Assembly: GCF_023278045.1 (NCBI RefSeq)
Contig: NZ_CP056783.1
Location: forward strand, 3,381,501 to 3,445,500
DNA length: 64,000 nucleotides
Origin: Flavobacterium sp. K5-23
GTDB taxonomy: Bacteria; Bacteroidota; Bacteroidia; Flavobacteriales; Flavobacteriaceae
Direction: 5' to 3'
Positions 9,583 through 18,298 of this stretch are shown here, piece by piece. A program made the position numbers and the translations under genes. Under the pieces are notes generated by a model. It had not been told where the DNA came from. It saw only the letters and a program-made list of their open reading frames with translations, and did not search any database. Position 1 is the stretch's first letter; every line of letters starts with the position of its first letter.

Positions 9583-9617
9583 ATCAAAATTGGTATATAT
9601 TATATTTTCGTTTGGTA
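9583..9617. repeat. IS terminal inverted repeat, right
   Basis: Read on the minus strand it starts TACCAAACGA, pairing with the left end of the element. The next three bases, TAA, are the target duplication. Confidence 0.75.
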
Positions 9618-9942
9618 TAAAAGCCGTTCCAGAAGGTTCTACCCCTACTCTTTTCCAGATACTTTCACCTGAAAATGAAAAAGCTAATGCTACAGTTAAT
9701 GCTTTTGATATACTCTGAATGGAAAATTTATCCTCACTATCACCAATACCAGAATTCTCTCCATCAATTGTTGTTATGTGGATCCCAAATTTATTCGGGT
9801 CAATTTTTGCTAATTCGGGTATAGTTGTCGTTACATTCCCTATTGTCGGGAACGCAATACACTCTTGCTGTATCTCTTTTAAAATTGCTTCGTAAGCCAT
9901 CAGTTCAATAAAATTAAAAAGGGTAATATGAAAATCTTATTA

Positions 9943-11205
9943 TTATGTTTTTTGCTTTTTCTTTTTGGCAGCGGGAAACAAGACATTATTCAATATTAAT
10001 CGATAGCCAGGAGAATTAGGGTGTAAATCAAGAACTGTAGGGGAATCCCCTACCCTGTGTTGATAATCTTCAGGATCATGGCCACCATAAAAAGTAAACA
10101 TTCCTTTTCCTTTTTGTCCATGAATATAGCGCGCTTCATTATTTAAAAGACATTCGCCTAAAACCAACACATTAGATTTTACAAACTCTCGGTCATAAGA
10201 GGTTGTTTGTCCCATAAATCCTTTTACTAACTGAGTGTGATTTTGACAAAGCATAGTAGGGATAGGGTCCCATTTAGCCGAAAATTCCATTAAAGTAAAA
10301 TAGTCTTTATCTAACGGAATTTGTCTTTTCTCCGTCATATCAATATCCGAAAACTCATAACGCTCTGTCTTTCTTTCCAAAGTAAAATTCTTAAAAGCAA
10401 AAGACTTGGTGAAATCAATCTTTGACTGGTAATTAGAATCACTCGCATCACCATCAAACATAGCCTCACATATGTCAATTCCTTCAGCGGCCAGTGCAAT
10501 ATCAAAACTATCTGTAGCTGAACACATCGCAAACATAAATCCACCCCCAATAACAAAATCACGAATCTTTTGGGCAACGGCTAATTTCTCATCGGAAACT
10601 TTATTGTATCCTAATTTTGTAGCCAATGTTTCAGCTTCTTTCTTTTGTTCGATATACCATGGTGCATTCCTATAAGAACCAAAGAATTTTCCATATTGTC
10701 CAGTAAAATCTTCGTGATGTAAATGCAACCAGTCATAAAGCAATAAACCATCCGATAAAACGTCTTCATCATAGATAGGTGTAAAAGGAATTTCGGCGTA
10801 GGTAAGTACAAGTGTCACTGCATCATCCCAAGGTTTCTTTCCTTTGGGAGTATAAACAGCAACTCTAGGTGCTTTTTCAAGAATAACCGTTTCCATATTT
10901 TGGGAAGGACTAGCTATTTCTTCAAGGATACTATTAGTCTGACTATCGGTAAGTATTTCAAAAGACACTCCCCGTATTTGGCATTCTTTTCTAATCTCAG
11001 GAACATCAGGCAATAAAAAAGAGCCTCCTCTATAATTGAGCAACCAGCTTGCTTTGTATTTTTTATCGATACACCAATAAGTAATACCATACGCTTTAAG
11101 ATGATTTTGTTGGGTTTCTGGATCCATTGGCAACAAAATAAAAGATGCTTTTACTGAAAAGGATATCAGTAATAAAAAAACGACAACTATCTTTCTCAAA
11201 GCCAT
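9943..11205 (-). CDS. Conserved secreted Bacteroidota protein, function unknown
   Basis: The 420-residue protein has a signal peptide (VVVFLLLISFSVKAS). I see neither the N-terminal Cys2 glutaminase nor the PPi-loop synthetase domain of a true asparagine synthetase, though I recall such proteins being labelled 'asparagine synthetase B' in databases. The middle has a glycine-rich segment FVIGGGFMFAMCSATDSF that resembles the elbow of class I glutamine-amidotransferase-like folds. Downstream there are conserved-looking motifs such as GKGMFTFYGGHDPEDYQH. The C-terminus is a lysine-rich tail (AAKKKKQKT). It lies 42 bases upstream of the broken glsA on the same strand, so the two may have been co-transcribed. 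Confidence 0.7.
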   Translation of the reverse strand: MALRKIVVVFLLLISFSVKASFILLPMDPETQQNHLKAYGITYWCIDKKYKASWLLNYRGGSFLLPDVPEIRKECQIRGVSFEILTDSQTNSILEEIASPSQNMETVILEKAPRVAVYTPKGKKPWDDAVTLVLTYAEIPFTPIYDEDVLSDGLLLYDWLHLHHEDFTGQYGKFFGSYRNAPWYIEQKKEAETLATKLGYNKVSDEKLAVAQKIRDFVIGGGFMFAMCSATDSFDIALAAEGIDICEAMFDGDASDSNYQSKIDFTKSFAFKNFTLERKTERYEFSDIDMTEKRQIPLDKDYFTLMEFSAKWDPIPTMLCQNHTQLVKGFMGQTTSYDREFVKSNVLVLGECLLNNEARYIHGQKGKGMFTFYGGHDPEDYQHRVGDSPTVLDLHPNSPGYRLILNNVLFPAAKKKKQKT

Positions 11206-12016
11206 ATTGATTATTTTAAATCAAAGATATAAAAGCTAAGGGGGATTATTAGTCAAATTTAACTTTTAAATGCATTCTATAGTAAGATTAGTACTCGTGA
11301 AAATCAAGTAAAAAACCAGAACTCTATAAAGATGCACTTCTACAGTATAAAAATTATAATTCAAGTAAAAACACGTATATACACATTAGCTACAATTCTT
11401 AAATTTGTGTATGTTATTTTAATAAAAGTAAAAATGAAAATTTTAATAATGAAATCTAATAATAATAATAATCCATTTAATGGTTTTATGCTACTTAAAA
11501 AATCTGGCGCCTTATTGTTAGTGCTACTTATTATTGTTTTTTACATTTTGTCATATCATTTGCATTTTTCTTAAATTAAAAAAAGATTAGAAAAACGATT
11601 AATATCCTTAAAAAACATTTAAAGCAAATTTCAAGATTTCCGAATCCTACTAATGAAATTACCTATAGACCCAAACTATAGAACAGTTCTTTAAATTCAA
11701 TAAAAACTCCAAAAAACAGTCTCGAAAAGGCAATTGGAGTTCCAAATTTTTTAAACTCCAAATTAAAAACCACAGGAAATTGTAACTAGTTTTAAACTAA
11801 TACATAAAAAAAGCCTATGATTCAAATATTAAAAAGAGGCCATAATCCCGATTTTTTATAAAAAGCGCAATAAATCAGGGCTTGAGCCAAAAAACCACAC
11901 CATTTCACTTATTAACTAACCATTATATTATCGATTTATTCTGATATAATTGTATTGATACGGTTACAAATAAGTACGTATGAAAAGCGCGAAAAATTTA
12001 CAAAACATCAATTATT
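11206..12016. other. Long AT-rich intergenic region
   Basis: About 810 bases between divergent genes. The only plausible gene in it is a 41-codon membrane-peptide ORF at 11449-11574. The part from 11600 to 11950 is AT-rich with scattered stops in all frames. No tRNA, clear terminator or confident promoter box was found. Confidence 0.4.
11449..11574 (+). CDS. Possible 41-residue membrane peptide
   Basis: ATG at 11449 gives MKSNNNNNPFNGF, then a short basic stretch and a hydrophobic segment (ALLLVLLIIVFYILSY) ending in HLHFS. The same frame is open further upstream from 11332, but that part looks like non-coding AT-rich sequence. An asparagine run followed by one membrane segment is plausible for a small membrane protein; chance is also possible. 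Confidence 0.25.
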   Translation: MKSNNNNNPFNGFMLLKKSGALLLVLLIIVFYILSYHLHFS

Positions 12017-12547
12017 ATGAAAACATTTATTATTGCGTTGCTATTGGTAAGTATAATCAATACAACATATAGCCAAGAAGACAAATCAACTGAAGATGCA
12101 ATAGCATCCCTAAAAATGGAAGAACTTCCTAGCGTTGTTATTAAAAGTGCCGGAAAAGATTTCTCAGTTTATTTACCAGATAACAACCCTGACAAAAATG
12201 TAAAAGCACTACAAAGAAAATTTATAGGATACCGTTTAGGAAAAGATTTCGAAGGTTATGACACATATTTAGTAATGATGGAATCCAAAAAGGGAACATT
12301 AGTGGCAAACTATAATGAAAACGGAAAATTAATTAGAGTAGTGGAAAATTATAAAAATGTAATACTTCCAAATGCTGTAATTTATTCTTTATTCAAAGAA
12401 TATCCTGGTTGGGAAATTACAAATGACAAATTTATATTTTCACAAGAAGATGGTGATATAACTAAAAAAGAATATACAATCAAGATGAAAAAAGGGAAGG
12501 AAACAAGAAAAATTGTAGTCAAACCTGACGGAGAAATTAAAAAATAA
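12017..12547 (+). CDS. Secreted PepSY-like protein
   Basis: The 176-residue product has a signal peptide ending near TTYSQ. The mature part looks like a PepSY-like/BLIP-type alpha-beta domain repeated roughly twice, with the pattern 'strand, KGxxxANYNENGKLI, strand, helix, YPGW'. GWEITNDKF and the C-terminal VKPDGEIKK are typical of such Bacteroidota proteins, which are periplasmic and of unknown ligand. It converges on the response regulator at 12619 and shares a terminator with it. Confidence 0.65.
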   Translation: MKTFIIALLLVSIINTTYSQEDKSTEDAIASLKMEELPSVVIKSAGKDFSVYLPDNNPDKNVKALQRKFIGYRLGKDFEGYDTYLVMMESKKGTLVANYNENGKLIRVVENYKNVILPNAVIYSLFKEYPGWEITNDKFIFSQEDGDITKKEYTIKMKKGKETRKIVVKPDGEIKK

Positions 12548-12566
12548 ATATCGTAAAAACGATATT

Positions 12567-12610
12567 CAAAAATAAGAACTGTCTATAATACATTAGACCG
12601 TTCTTATTTT
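12567..12610. terminator. Bidirectional terminator
   Basis: The hairpin AAAATAAGAAC..GTCTA / TAGAC..GTTCTTATTTT lies between two convergent genes, with A/T-rich arms that give a T tract on each strand. Confidence 0.75.
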
Positions 12611-12618
12611 TGCTTATA

Positions 12619-13293
12619 CTATTTCAATAAATCCCCAAGAGTTACAATTCCATTCCTTATAGCAAAGACTACCAATCCAGCAATATTTCTAGATTCCGTT
12701 TTAAGCAATAAATTATTTCTATGTCCTTCAACTGTTCTAGGGCTTATAAAAAGAATTTCTCCAATTTCAACAGTCGTTTTTTGTAAACATATTAATTCTA
12801 GCACTTCATTTTCACGAGAGGTTAGAAAATTAGGGTCAAAAAAAGTTTTGGTGATTTTATTACTTGAAACTGTTTCATGAATAATTTTCATAACATCCTC
12901 ATTGTAGTAAAAACCTCTTTCATTAACTTCCATAATTGTTATAACTAATTCTTCAGGAGTAGCGTTTTTCATTAAATAAGAAGCTGCTCCCACATTCATC
13001 ATATTAACAATAAAAGATTTAGTATTGTAACTTGTTAAAGCAATTATCTTGATATTTGGATATTCATTATTAATGATTTTAGTAGCTTCAACTCCATTTA
13101 AAGATGGCATATTCAAATCCATAATAATAATATCAGGATGAATTATACTTTCTTTTAAGAATGTTAAAAGTTCATTCCCGTCTGAAGCTTCAAAAAATAT
13201 TTCAATATTTTTTTCCCTTTCTAATAGAAAAGAAATCCCTTTACGAAAAAGAATTTCGTCATCAACTAAAATTATTTTGATACGATTATTCAT
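12619..13293 (-). CDS. LuxR/NarL-family response regulator
   Basis: The 224-residue protein has a receiver domain with the acidic pair Asp11-Asp12 (VDDE), phospho-acceptor Asp59 (IIMDLNMP), switch Thr87 (ALTSYN) and Lys109 (LMKN). A LuxR helix-turn-helix follows at about 155-215 (LTSRENEVLELI... ISPRTVEGHRNNLLLK). It is the last gene of a tightly packed minus-strand operon and starts three bases after the histidine kinase ends, so it is that kinase's partner. Confidence 0.92.
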   Translation of the reverse strand: MNNRIKIILVDDEILFRKGISFLLEREKNIEIFFEASDGNELLTFLKESIIHPDIIIMDLNMPSLNGVEATKIINNEYPNIKIIALTSYNTKSFIVNMMNVGAASYLMKNATPEELVITIMEVNERGFYYNEDVMKIIHETVSSNKITKTFFDPNFLTSRENEVLELICLQKTTVEIGEILFISPRTVEGHRNNLLLKTESRNIAGLVVFAIRNGIVTLGDLLK

Positions 13294-13296
13294 AAT

Positions 13297-14088
13297 TTAA
13301 AAATTAAAACCCACTTCTATTCCTTTATTAAAACTTGAATCAAAAACAATACTCCCTTCCAAAAAAGAAATCCTACTCTCAATATTTTTCATTCCAAGCC
13401 CGTTTTGATTTTGTTTGTCTTTCAAATCAAACCCACAACCATCATCCGAATATTTACAGTAATTCAATCCGTTTATATTTTCAAAAAGTATAGAAATGTT
13501 TTTAGCTTTTCCATGACGTATTGAATTATTTATCAATTCCTGTAGTACTCTAAAGATATGTAAATGTTTGTCCTTATCCAAATCATCAAACTGAACCTTA
13601 TTTTGGTAGTTAACAACCACAGATTTGCTATTATTAAAATCCTGACACAATTCTTCGATGCCGGCATGAAGACCAAATTTATCTAAAACAGGAGGCAACA
13701 AATCATGGGCAATCCTTCTTGTACTATCTAATGCTTTTCCGGTAAGATCGATTATGTTCCCAGTAAATTCAGCAATTTCATTATCGGATAAATTTGGAGT
13801 TTTCAATAAATGGCTATTCAATGAAACAATATTGAGTTTAGAACTAATATCATCATGTAAATCTTGAGCTATACGTTTACGTTCTGCTTCTTGCGTAAGA
13901 ATAACTGCTCGCAATTGTTCTTTTTGATGACTGATAACAAGATCCCTTTTCTCTAATTCCTTTTGGACAATTTTTTTTCTCGAAAAATAGAAAAACAAAA
14001 CCAATACTATTCCCATCAAGAGAAAAGCGACACTACTATAGATTATTACTTCTATTAATTCCCCTTCTAGAATTACTTCTTTCTTCAT
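13297..14088 (-). CDS. Sensor histidine kinase (HisKA_3 type)
   Basis: The 263-residue kinase has one membrane segment near residues 14-36, a short coiled linker, and the H-box IAQDLHDDISSKL with His78. The ATP-binding domain shows QELINNSIRHGKAKN (N-box), DDGCGFD (G1) and NGLGMKNIESRI. It has almost no extracellular part, so it cannot sense a ligand alone. The membrane protein encoded just upstream (overlapping ATGA, four bases) is the likely sensing partner. It phosphorylates the regulator at 12619. Confidence 0.9.
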   Translation of the reverse strand: MKKEVILEGELIEVIIYSSVAFLLMGIVLVLFFYFSRKKIVQKELEKRDLVISHQKEQLRAVILTQEAERKRIAQDLHDDISSKLNIVSLNSHLLKTPNLSDNEIAEFTGNIIDLTGKALDSTRRIAHDLLPPVLDKFGLHAGIEELCQDFNNSKSVVVNYQNKVQFDDLDKDKHLHIFRVLQELINNSIRHGKAKNISILFENINGLNYCKYSDDGCGFDLKDKQNQNGLGMKNIESRISFLEGSIVFDSSFNKGIEVGFNF

Positions 14089-14729
14089 AAACTTTTCTGA
14101 TCTTTTCTTTTATAAAAACTTTGTTTCCATTCCACTAGAATAAAGAGTTGATAAATTATATATAAAAAGGCATTTAGGATCCATGGAATTTTATTTAATT
14201 TAGGGCTTAGGCTCGTCATCAAATTTCCCACTAAAAATAAAATACAGCTTCCTGATAAATATAAAAGTATCCCCATATTAATATAATAGAAATCCCTATT
14301 TTCAGTTGTTAGTTGGTTATAAAAATAAAATGCTGCATAAGCAACCAATAAAATAGAAGTTAGTATTATTTCGAACAGATTGAACTTTAAAAAAGCTTCC
14401 GGTTCCTTGATATATTGAAATGCTATAATTAATAAACCTATAATTAAGCCCCCCTTCACTATCTTTCTCTGGAAATCTACTTTTTTTAATATATTTAAGT
14501 AAAAAATACTCAATACGACAAACTGTCCAATGAAATAAAAGTGCGATAGAAATAGATTGTTTCTTTTCTGTTGAATTAAAATTTCCGCCAAAATTTGAAC
14601 TACAAAAACCAATCCTAAGTAAAAAACAAATATTTTATAAGCTTTCCCTTGATTGGAAAATCTTATAAAAAAAAGGACTAAATTCAATAATAAAATCAGA
14701 TATCCAATATATGCAAGTAATTGATTCAT
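14085..14729 (-). CDS. Multi-pass membrane protein of a signalling operon
   Basis: The 214-residue product is made almost wholly of hydrophobic helices (about six or seven) with short loops and a lysine-rich cytoplasmic end (KRKDQKSL). No enzyme motif is seen. Its stop overlaps the histidine kinase start by four bases, and its own start overlaps the stop of the upstream gene by one base, so the four genes are translationally coupled. A role as the membrane sensor for the neighbouring kinase is inferred from position and topology. Confidence 0.7.
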   Translation of the reverse strand: MNQLLAYIGYLILLLNLVLFFIRFSNQGKAYKIFVFYLGLVFVVQILAEILIQQKRNNLFLSHFYFIGQFVVLSIFYLNILKKVDFQRKIVKGGLIIGLLIIAFQYIKEPEAFLKFNLFEIILTSILLVAYAAFYFYNQLTTENRDFYYINMGILLYLSGSCILFLVGNLMTSLSPKLNKIPWILNAFLYIIYQLFILVEWKQSFYKRKDQKSL

Positions 14730-15133
14730 TAATTCCTAGTCATTAAAGGACTTGACGGGTCACAGTCAGTTGGACAAGGTCTTGTAAAATCATAAATATC
14801 GTCTTCAACGGGATTTGCGTCACCAACCCCAACGGTAATCATATCTTCATAAATTTTAGTTTCGGGGTTGAATTTAGTACCCACAATCATCAATTTCTCG
14901 ACATTGTTATCATCCACACCTATATAAGCTCTTACAGCATCAACGCCTTCAGCCAATACCTCCAACAAATCAACTTTGGGAATCAAAAAAGCATTCAAAT
15001 TATGATGTTTATTGTAATTCCCTTCTTTTTTCTTCCAACGTTTAGCCCATTTTTGAGCTGTTTCTAGAGAAATGGCATTAACACTATTTTTCACTCTTTG
15101 TATATTGTTTTCTTCTGTGGTTTCTTTGTGCAT
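14729..15133 (-). CDS. Small cytosolic protein leading a two-component operon
   Basis: The 134-residue protein has no signal peptide. A basic helical region (AQKWAKRWKKKEGNYNKHH) is followed by an alpha/beta part with DAVRAYIGVD and a C-terminal tail with a CPTDCDPSSPL motif. It is the first gene of an overlapping operon with a membrane protein, histidine kinase and regulator. I recall similar small proteins ending in a CPxxCDxxSPL-like tail in flavobacteria, but I know no assigned function. The two cysteines could bind metal or form a disulfide. Confidence 0.6.
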   Translation of the reverse strand: MHKETTEENNIQRVKNSVNAISLETAQKWAKRWKKKEGNYNKHHNLNAFLIPKVDLLEVLAEGVDAVRAYIGVDDNNVEKLMIVGTKFNPETKIYEDMITVGVGDANPVEDDIYDFTRPCPTDCDPSSPLMTRN

Positions 15134-15485
15134 AATTATTCAGGTTTTGGTTATATAAATTTTTCTGCAAATTATAAATATAAAGTATGCCAAGTTACTG
15201 TTTTATTTTATGTTTTAAGAAGAAAAATAAAGTCCCTAATAAAAACAAAAACCTATGATAATAGCATAATTACAATACAGTAAGCATAAATTCCACTTAG
15301 TTATCATATTAATATTATCAACAATAAAATATATTAGAAGATTTTTCAGGCAAAAAAACAAATAATCAATTCAACAACACATTCTGGAACTGATATCCAC
15401 TCAAACTTCACTTTCAAATCTTCAAAACACCATTAAATACAGCCATAAAAAAATCCGCTATAAAAGCGGATTTCAAAATCATTTA
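15134..15485. other. Intergenic region upstream of the signalling operon
   Basis: About 350 AT-rich bases. The promoter of the operon at 15133 must lie here, but I see no convincing TTTG/TAnnTTTG pair. The dnaB terminator is at its left end. No ORF beyond chance frames. Confidence 0.4.
15451..15473 (-). terminator. dnaB terminator
   Basis: The hairpin AAATCCGCT / AGCGGATTT is followed on the minus strand by seven T. It lies 13 bases after the dnaB stop. Confidence 0.8.
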
Positions 15486-17030
15486 TTAGAAAGGCATATC
15501 ACTGTCGTCCTCTTCATCATTAAAATTACTTCCAAAAGCTTCATGAGCTGAAGGAAGATTTTTAGTTATGAATGGATTATCATCCTGATTCATAGAAGAA
15601 GGTAAATCATCATAATTACCACTAAAATCATCTAGATTGTCAAATTTACCCAGATGACCAATGAATTTCAAACGTACGTTTTCAATACCACCATTACGGT
15701 GTTTTGCTATCATTATTTCCGCTTGTCCTGCAGTAGGAGAAGCTTCGTCATCATCCCATTCATCAATCTTATAATATTCTGGACGATATAAAAAGGATAC
15801 AATATCTGCATCTTGCTCAATCGCACCCGATTCACGAAGGTCAGAAAGTAAAGGTCTTTTACTCGATCCACGTGTTTCAACAGCACGCGATAACTGAGAA
15901 AGCGCTATTACGGGAACGTTCAATTCCTTTGCCAGGGCTTTCAAATTTCGAGAGATAGTAGAAATTTCCTGTTCACGGTTTCCTCCCCCTTTTCCATTAC
16001 CACCGGCAGTCATCAACTGCAAATAATCAATAATAATAATTTTAATTCCGTGTTGCGAAACTAAACGACGACACTTAGCCCTTAAATCAAAAATTGAAAG
16101 TGATGGAGTATCATCAATAAAAAGTGGTGCTTTTTCTAAGTTTTTAACTTTAGTACTCAACATTGTCCACTCGTGTGGCTCTAGTTTTCCTGTTCTTAAT
16201 TTTTCTGAAGACAATCCTGTTTCAGACGATATTAAACGGGTAATTAATTGGACTGAAGCCATCTCTAAAGAGAATAAAGCAACAGGATGTCCAAAATCAA
16301 TCGCAATGTTTCTAGCCATAGAAAGTACGAATGCCGTTTTTCCCATCGCTGGTCTCGCTGCAATGATAATTAAATCACTTGGTTGCCAACCAGAAGTAAG
16401 CTTATCCAAAAGAGTAAATCCAGTTTCTACACCACTCAGTCCTTCTTGCTTGCTAATTTCTTCAATTCTCTTTTTGGCTTGCAATACTAAACTTTGGGCT
16501 GTTTCAGAACTTCTCTTAATATTCCCTTGAGTAACCTCGTATAATTTAGATTCCGCTTGATCTAATAAATCAAACACATCAGTTGTTTCGTCATAAGAAG
16601 CTTCAATAATCTCAGATGAAATACGAATCAAACTTCTTTGAATAAATTTTTGAAGAATTATTCTAGAGTGAAATTCGATATGAGCAGAAGAGGAAACCTT
16701 TTGAGTCAATTGAATTAAATAAAAATCTCCACCTGCAATTTCCAGTTTTCCGTTTTTTCTTAACTGAGCTGAAACCGTTAATAAATCAATAGGCTGTGTT
16801 TCAGTAAAAAGTTCTACAATGGCTTCAAAAATATATTTATGCCCATCTTTATAAAAAGCATCTGCTTGTAAAATATCAATTACATCATCGACCCCTTTTT
16901 TATCAATCATCATTGCTCCAAGAACCGCCTCTTCTAATTCTAAAACCTGAGGAGGTAACTTACCCTTTTCCAGGCTTATAATAGTAGATTTGTCGACCTT
17001 AAAAGGACTAATGTTTTTGAAGTTTTCCAT
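15486..17030 (-). CDS. dnaB: Replicative DNA helicase DnaB
   Basis: The 514-residue protein has the DnaB N-terminal helical domain (LPPQVLELEEAVLGAMM) and the RecA-like C-terminal ATPase. Walker A is ARPAMGKTAF, the H1a/Walker B region includes SLEMASVQL and IIIIDYLQLM, and an arginine finger region reads LSQLSRAVETR and AKHRNGG. It is the ring helicase that unwinds DNA ahead of the replisome. The C-terminal tail of about 50 acidic residues is longer than in E. coli and fits Bacteroidota homologues. Single gene, own terminator. Confidence 0.96.
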   Translation of the reverse strand: MENFKNISPFKVDKSTIISLEKGKLPPQVLELEEAVLGAMMIDKKGVDDVIDILQADAFYKDGHKYIFEAIVELFTETQPIDLLTVSAQLRKNGKLEIAGGDFYLIQLTQKVSSSAHIEFHSRIILQKFIQRSLIRISSEIIEASYDETTDVFDLLDQAESKLYEVTQGNIKRSSETAQSLVLQAKKRIEEISKQEGLSGVETGFTLLDKLTSGWQPSDLIIIAARPAMGKTAFVLSMARNIAIDFGHPVALFSLEMASVQLITRLISSETGLSSEKLRTGKLEPHEWTMLSTKVKNLEKAPLFIDDTPSLSIFDLRAKCRRLVSQHGIKIIIIDYLQLMTAGGNGKGGGNREQEISTISRNLKALAKELNVPVIALSQLSRAVETRGSSKRPLLSDLRESGAIEQDADIVSFLYRPEYYKIDEWDDDEASPTAGQAEIMIAKHRNGGIENVRLKFIGHLGKFDNLDDFSGNYDDLPSSMNQDDNPFITKNLPSAHEAFGSNFNDEEDDSDMPF

Positions 17031-17124
17031 AAAGCGAAAGTAACATAAAATTAAAAAAAAACACTATTGAGTTATTACTAAAAAATGTTTATAAGTAGTA
17101 AGCTTTTGTTTATAAGCCAAAAAA

Positions 17125-17150
17125 AATCCGAAACTGTAAGGCTTCGGATT
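17125..17150 (-). terminator. accA terminator
   Basis: The stem AATCCGAA / TTCGGATT is followed on the minus strand by a run of T. It lies just after the accA stop. Confidence 0.75.
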
Positions 17151-17170
17151 TATATAATAAAAGTAAGAAT

Positions 17171-18124
17171 TTACTCTTTGAATTCTCCCATATTACTGTA
17201 TTTATCCATTCTTTGAGCGACTAAATCTTTTGTTGATAAGTCTTTCAATTCATTGAACCCTTTCATAATATACTCCTTAACAGTTTCAAAAGTGGTTTCT
17301 CTATCGTAATGAGCTCCCCCTAATGGTTCAGGTATAATGTCATCAACTAATTTTTGTCTTTTCATATCAGCTGAAGTCAGTTTTAAAGCATCGGCTGCTT
17401 GCTCTTTAAAATCCCAACTTTTCCATAAAATTGAAGAACAAGATTCAGGTGAAATTACAGAATACCAAGTGTTTTCTAACATGTATACTTTATCTCCCAC
17501 ACCTATTCCTAATGCACCACCTGAAGCACCTTCACCTACAATGATAGAAATAATAGGCACTTTAAGCAAAGTCATTTCAAATATGTTCCTTGCAATAGCT
17601 TCACCTTGTCCGCGTTCTTCTGCTTCAAGTCCAGGATAAGCACCCGGAGTATCTATAAGAGTCAAAACGGGAATACCAAACTTCTCTGCCATTTTCATCA
17701 AACGCAAAGCTTTACGATATCCTTCAGGATTTGCCATCCCAAAATTTCTATATTGACGTGTTTTAGTATTGTATCCTTTTTGTTGACCAACAATCATAAA
17801 TGACTGCCCGCCAATTTTTCCTAAACCACCTATCATGGCTTTGTCATCTTTGAAACCTCTATCACCGTGAAGCTCTAAAAAAGTATCGCCACATAGTGCT
17901 CTAACATAATCTAGAGTATAAGGTCTATTAGGATGTCTTGACAATTGAACACGTTGCCATGCTGTCAAGTTCTTATAAATCTTCTTTTTAGTTTCTTCTA
18001 ATTTTTTGTTGATTTGCTTACAAGTGTTTGTAACATCAACATCTGATTCTTGACCAATGACCAGACATTTATCTAACTGATCTTCTAGATCTTTTATCGG
18101 AAGCTCAAAATCTAAATATTCCAT
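17171..18124 (-). CDS. accA: Acetyl-CoA carboxylase carboxyltransferase subunit alpha
   Basis: It encodes the alpha subunit of the carboxyltransferase that moves CO2 from carboxybiotin to acetyl-CoA, the first step of fatty-acid synthesis. From the ATG at 18124 ([10 protein letters not shown]) the product is 317 residues, the usual AccA size. Recognisable motifs include [50 protein letters not shown] and [12 protein letters not shown]. The frame is open further upstream to 18190, but those residues ([12 protein letters not shown]) lie in promoter-like sequence and are not conserved. The beta subunit is not in the window. Confidence 0.95.
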   Translation of the reverse strand: MEYLDFELPIKDLEDQLDKCLVIGQESDVDVTNTCKQINKKLEETKKKIYKNLTAWQRVQLSRHPNRPYTLDYVRALCGDTFLELHGDRGFKDDKAMIGGLGKIGGQSFMIVGQQKGYNTKTRQYRNFGMANPEGYRKALRLMKMAEKFGIPVLTLIDTPGAYPGLEAEERGQGEAIARNIFEMTLLKVPIISIIVGEGASGGALGIGVGDKVYMLENTWYSVISPESCSSILWKSWDFKEQAADALKLTSADMKRQKLVDDIIPEPLGGAHYDRETTFETVKEYIMKGFNELKDLSTKDLVAQRMDKYSNMGEFKE

Positions 18125-18298
18125 AGGATTTGTGCGTTTTTGTTTTAGTTTTTGTTTTGGAGATGCAAATATAAATATTAAATCATTCAAGAAGCTAATA
18201 ATTTTCTAATTTAAACCTTAAAAAGATTCAAATAATAACTAAATAGCAACTTTAAAAACAGGCTTTTCAGACACTAATAAACAGTATTTAACTCGATA

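Larger units (their letters stand above)
8458..9617 (-). mobile_element. IS630-type insertion sequence inside glsA
   Basis: The element is about 1160 bases. Its ends share TACCAAAC and a longer imperfect inverted repeat of roughly 35 bases. It is flanked on both sides by TAA (8455-8457 and 9618-9620). This is equivalent to the TA duplication typical of the IS630/Tc1-mariner group, because the exact boundary is ambiguous by one base. It carries two overlapping ORFs that together make a helix-turn-helix plus DDE transposase. Both ends, the target duplication and the catalytic residues look intact. Confidence 0.88.
7826..9900 (-). pseudogene. glsA: Glutaminase gene split by an IS630-type element
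   Basis: The 5' part (9618-9900) and 3' part (7826-8457) together encode a serine-dependent beta-lactamase-fold glutaminase, which turns glutamine into glutamate and ammonia. The 5' part holds the SxxK motif (QSISKAL). The 3' part holds INSGAIV, the conserved NISV region and the GLPGKSGIGGGI segment. Removing the 1160-base insert and one copy of the TAA target duplication restores one frame of 912 bases (303 residues plus stop), close to the usual length of about 305, reading SGTAF then NSLIQ across the join. No other stop or frameshift is visible, so the insertion looks recent. As it stands the protein is cut after about 94 residues and should be inactive. Confidence 0.9.

Noticed and set aside
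8473..9587. Two separate genes unrelated to glsA
   Set aside because: Both frames lie inside one element with inverted ends and a target duplication, and give one transposase with all DDE residues.
9943..11205. Second asparagine synthetase
   Set aside because: No Cys2 glutaminase start, no SGGLDSS loop and a signal peptide; the true asnB is at 46624-48300.
11332..11448. N-terminal extension of the 41-residue membrane peptide
   Set aside because: The extra 39 codons look like AT-rich non-coding sequence, and a better start lies at 11449.
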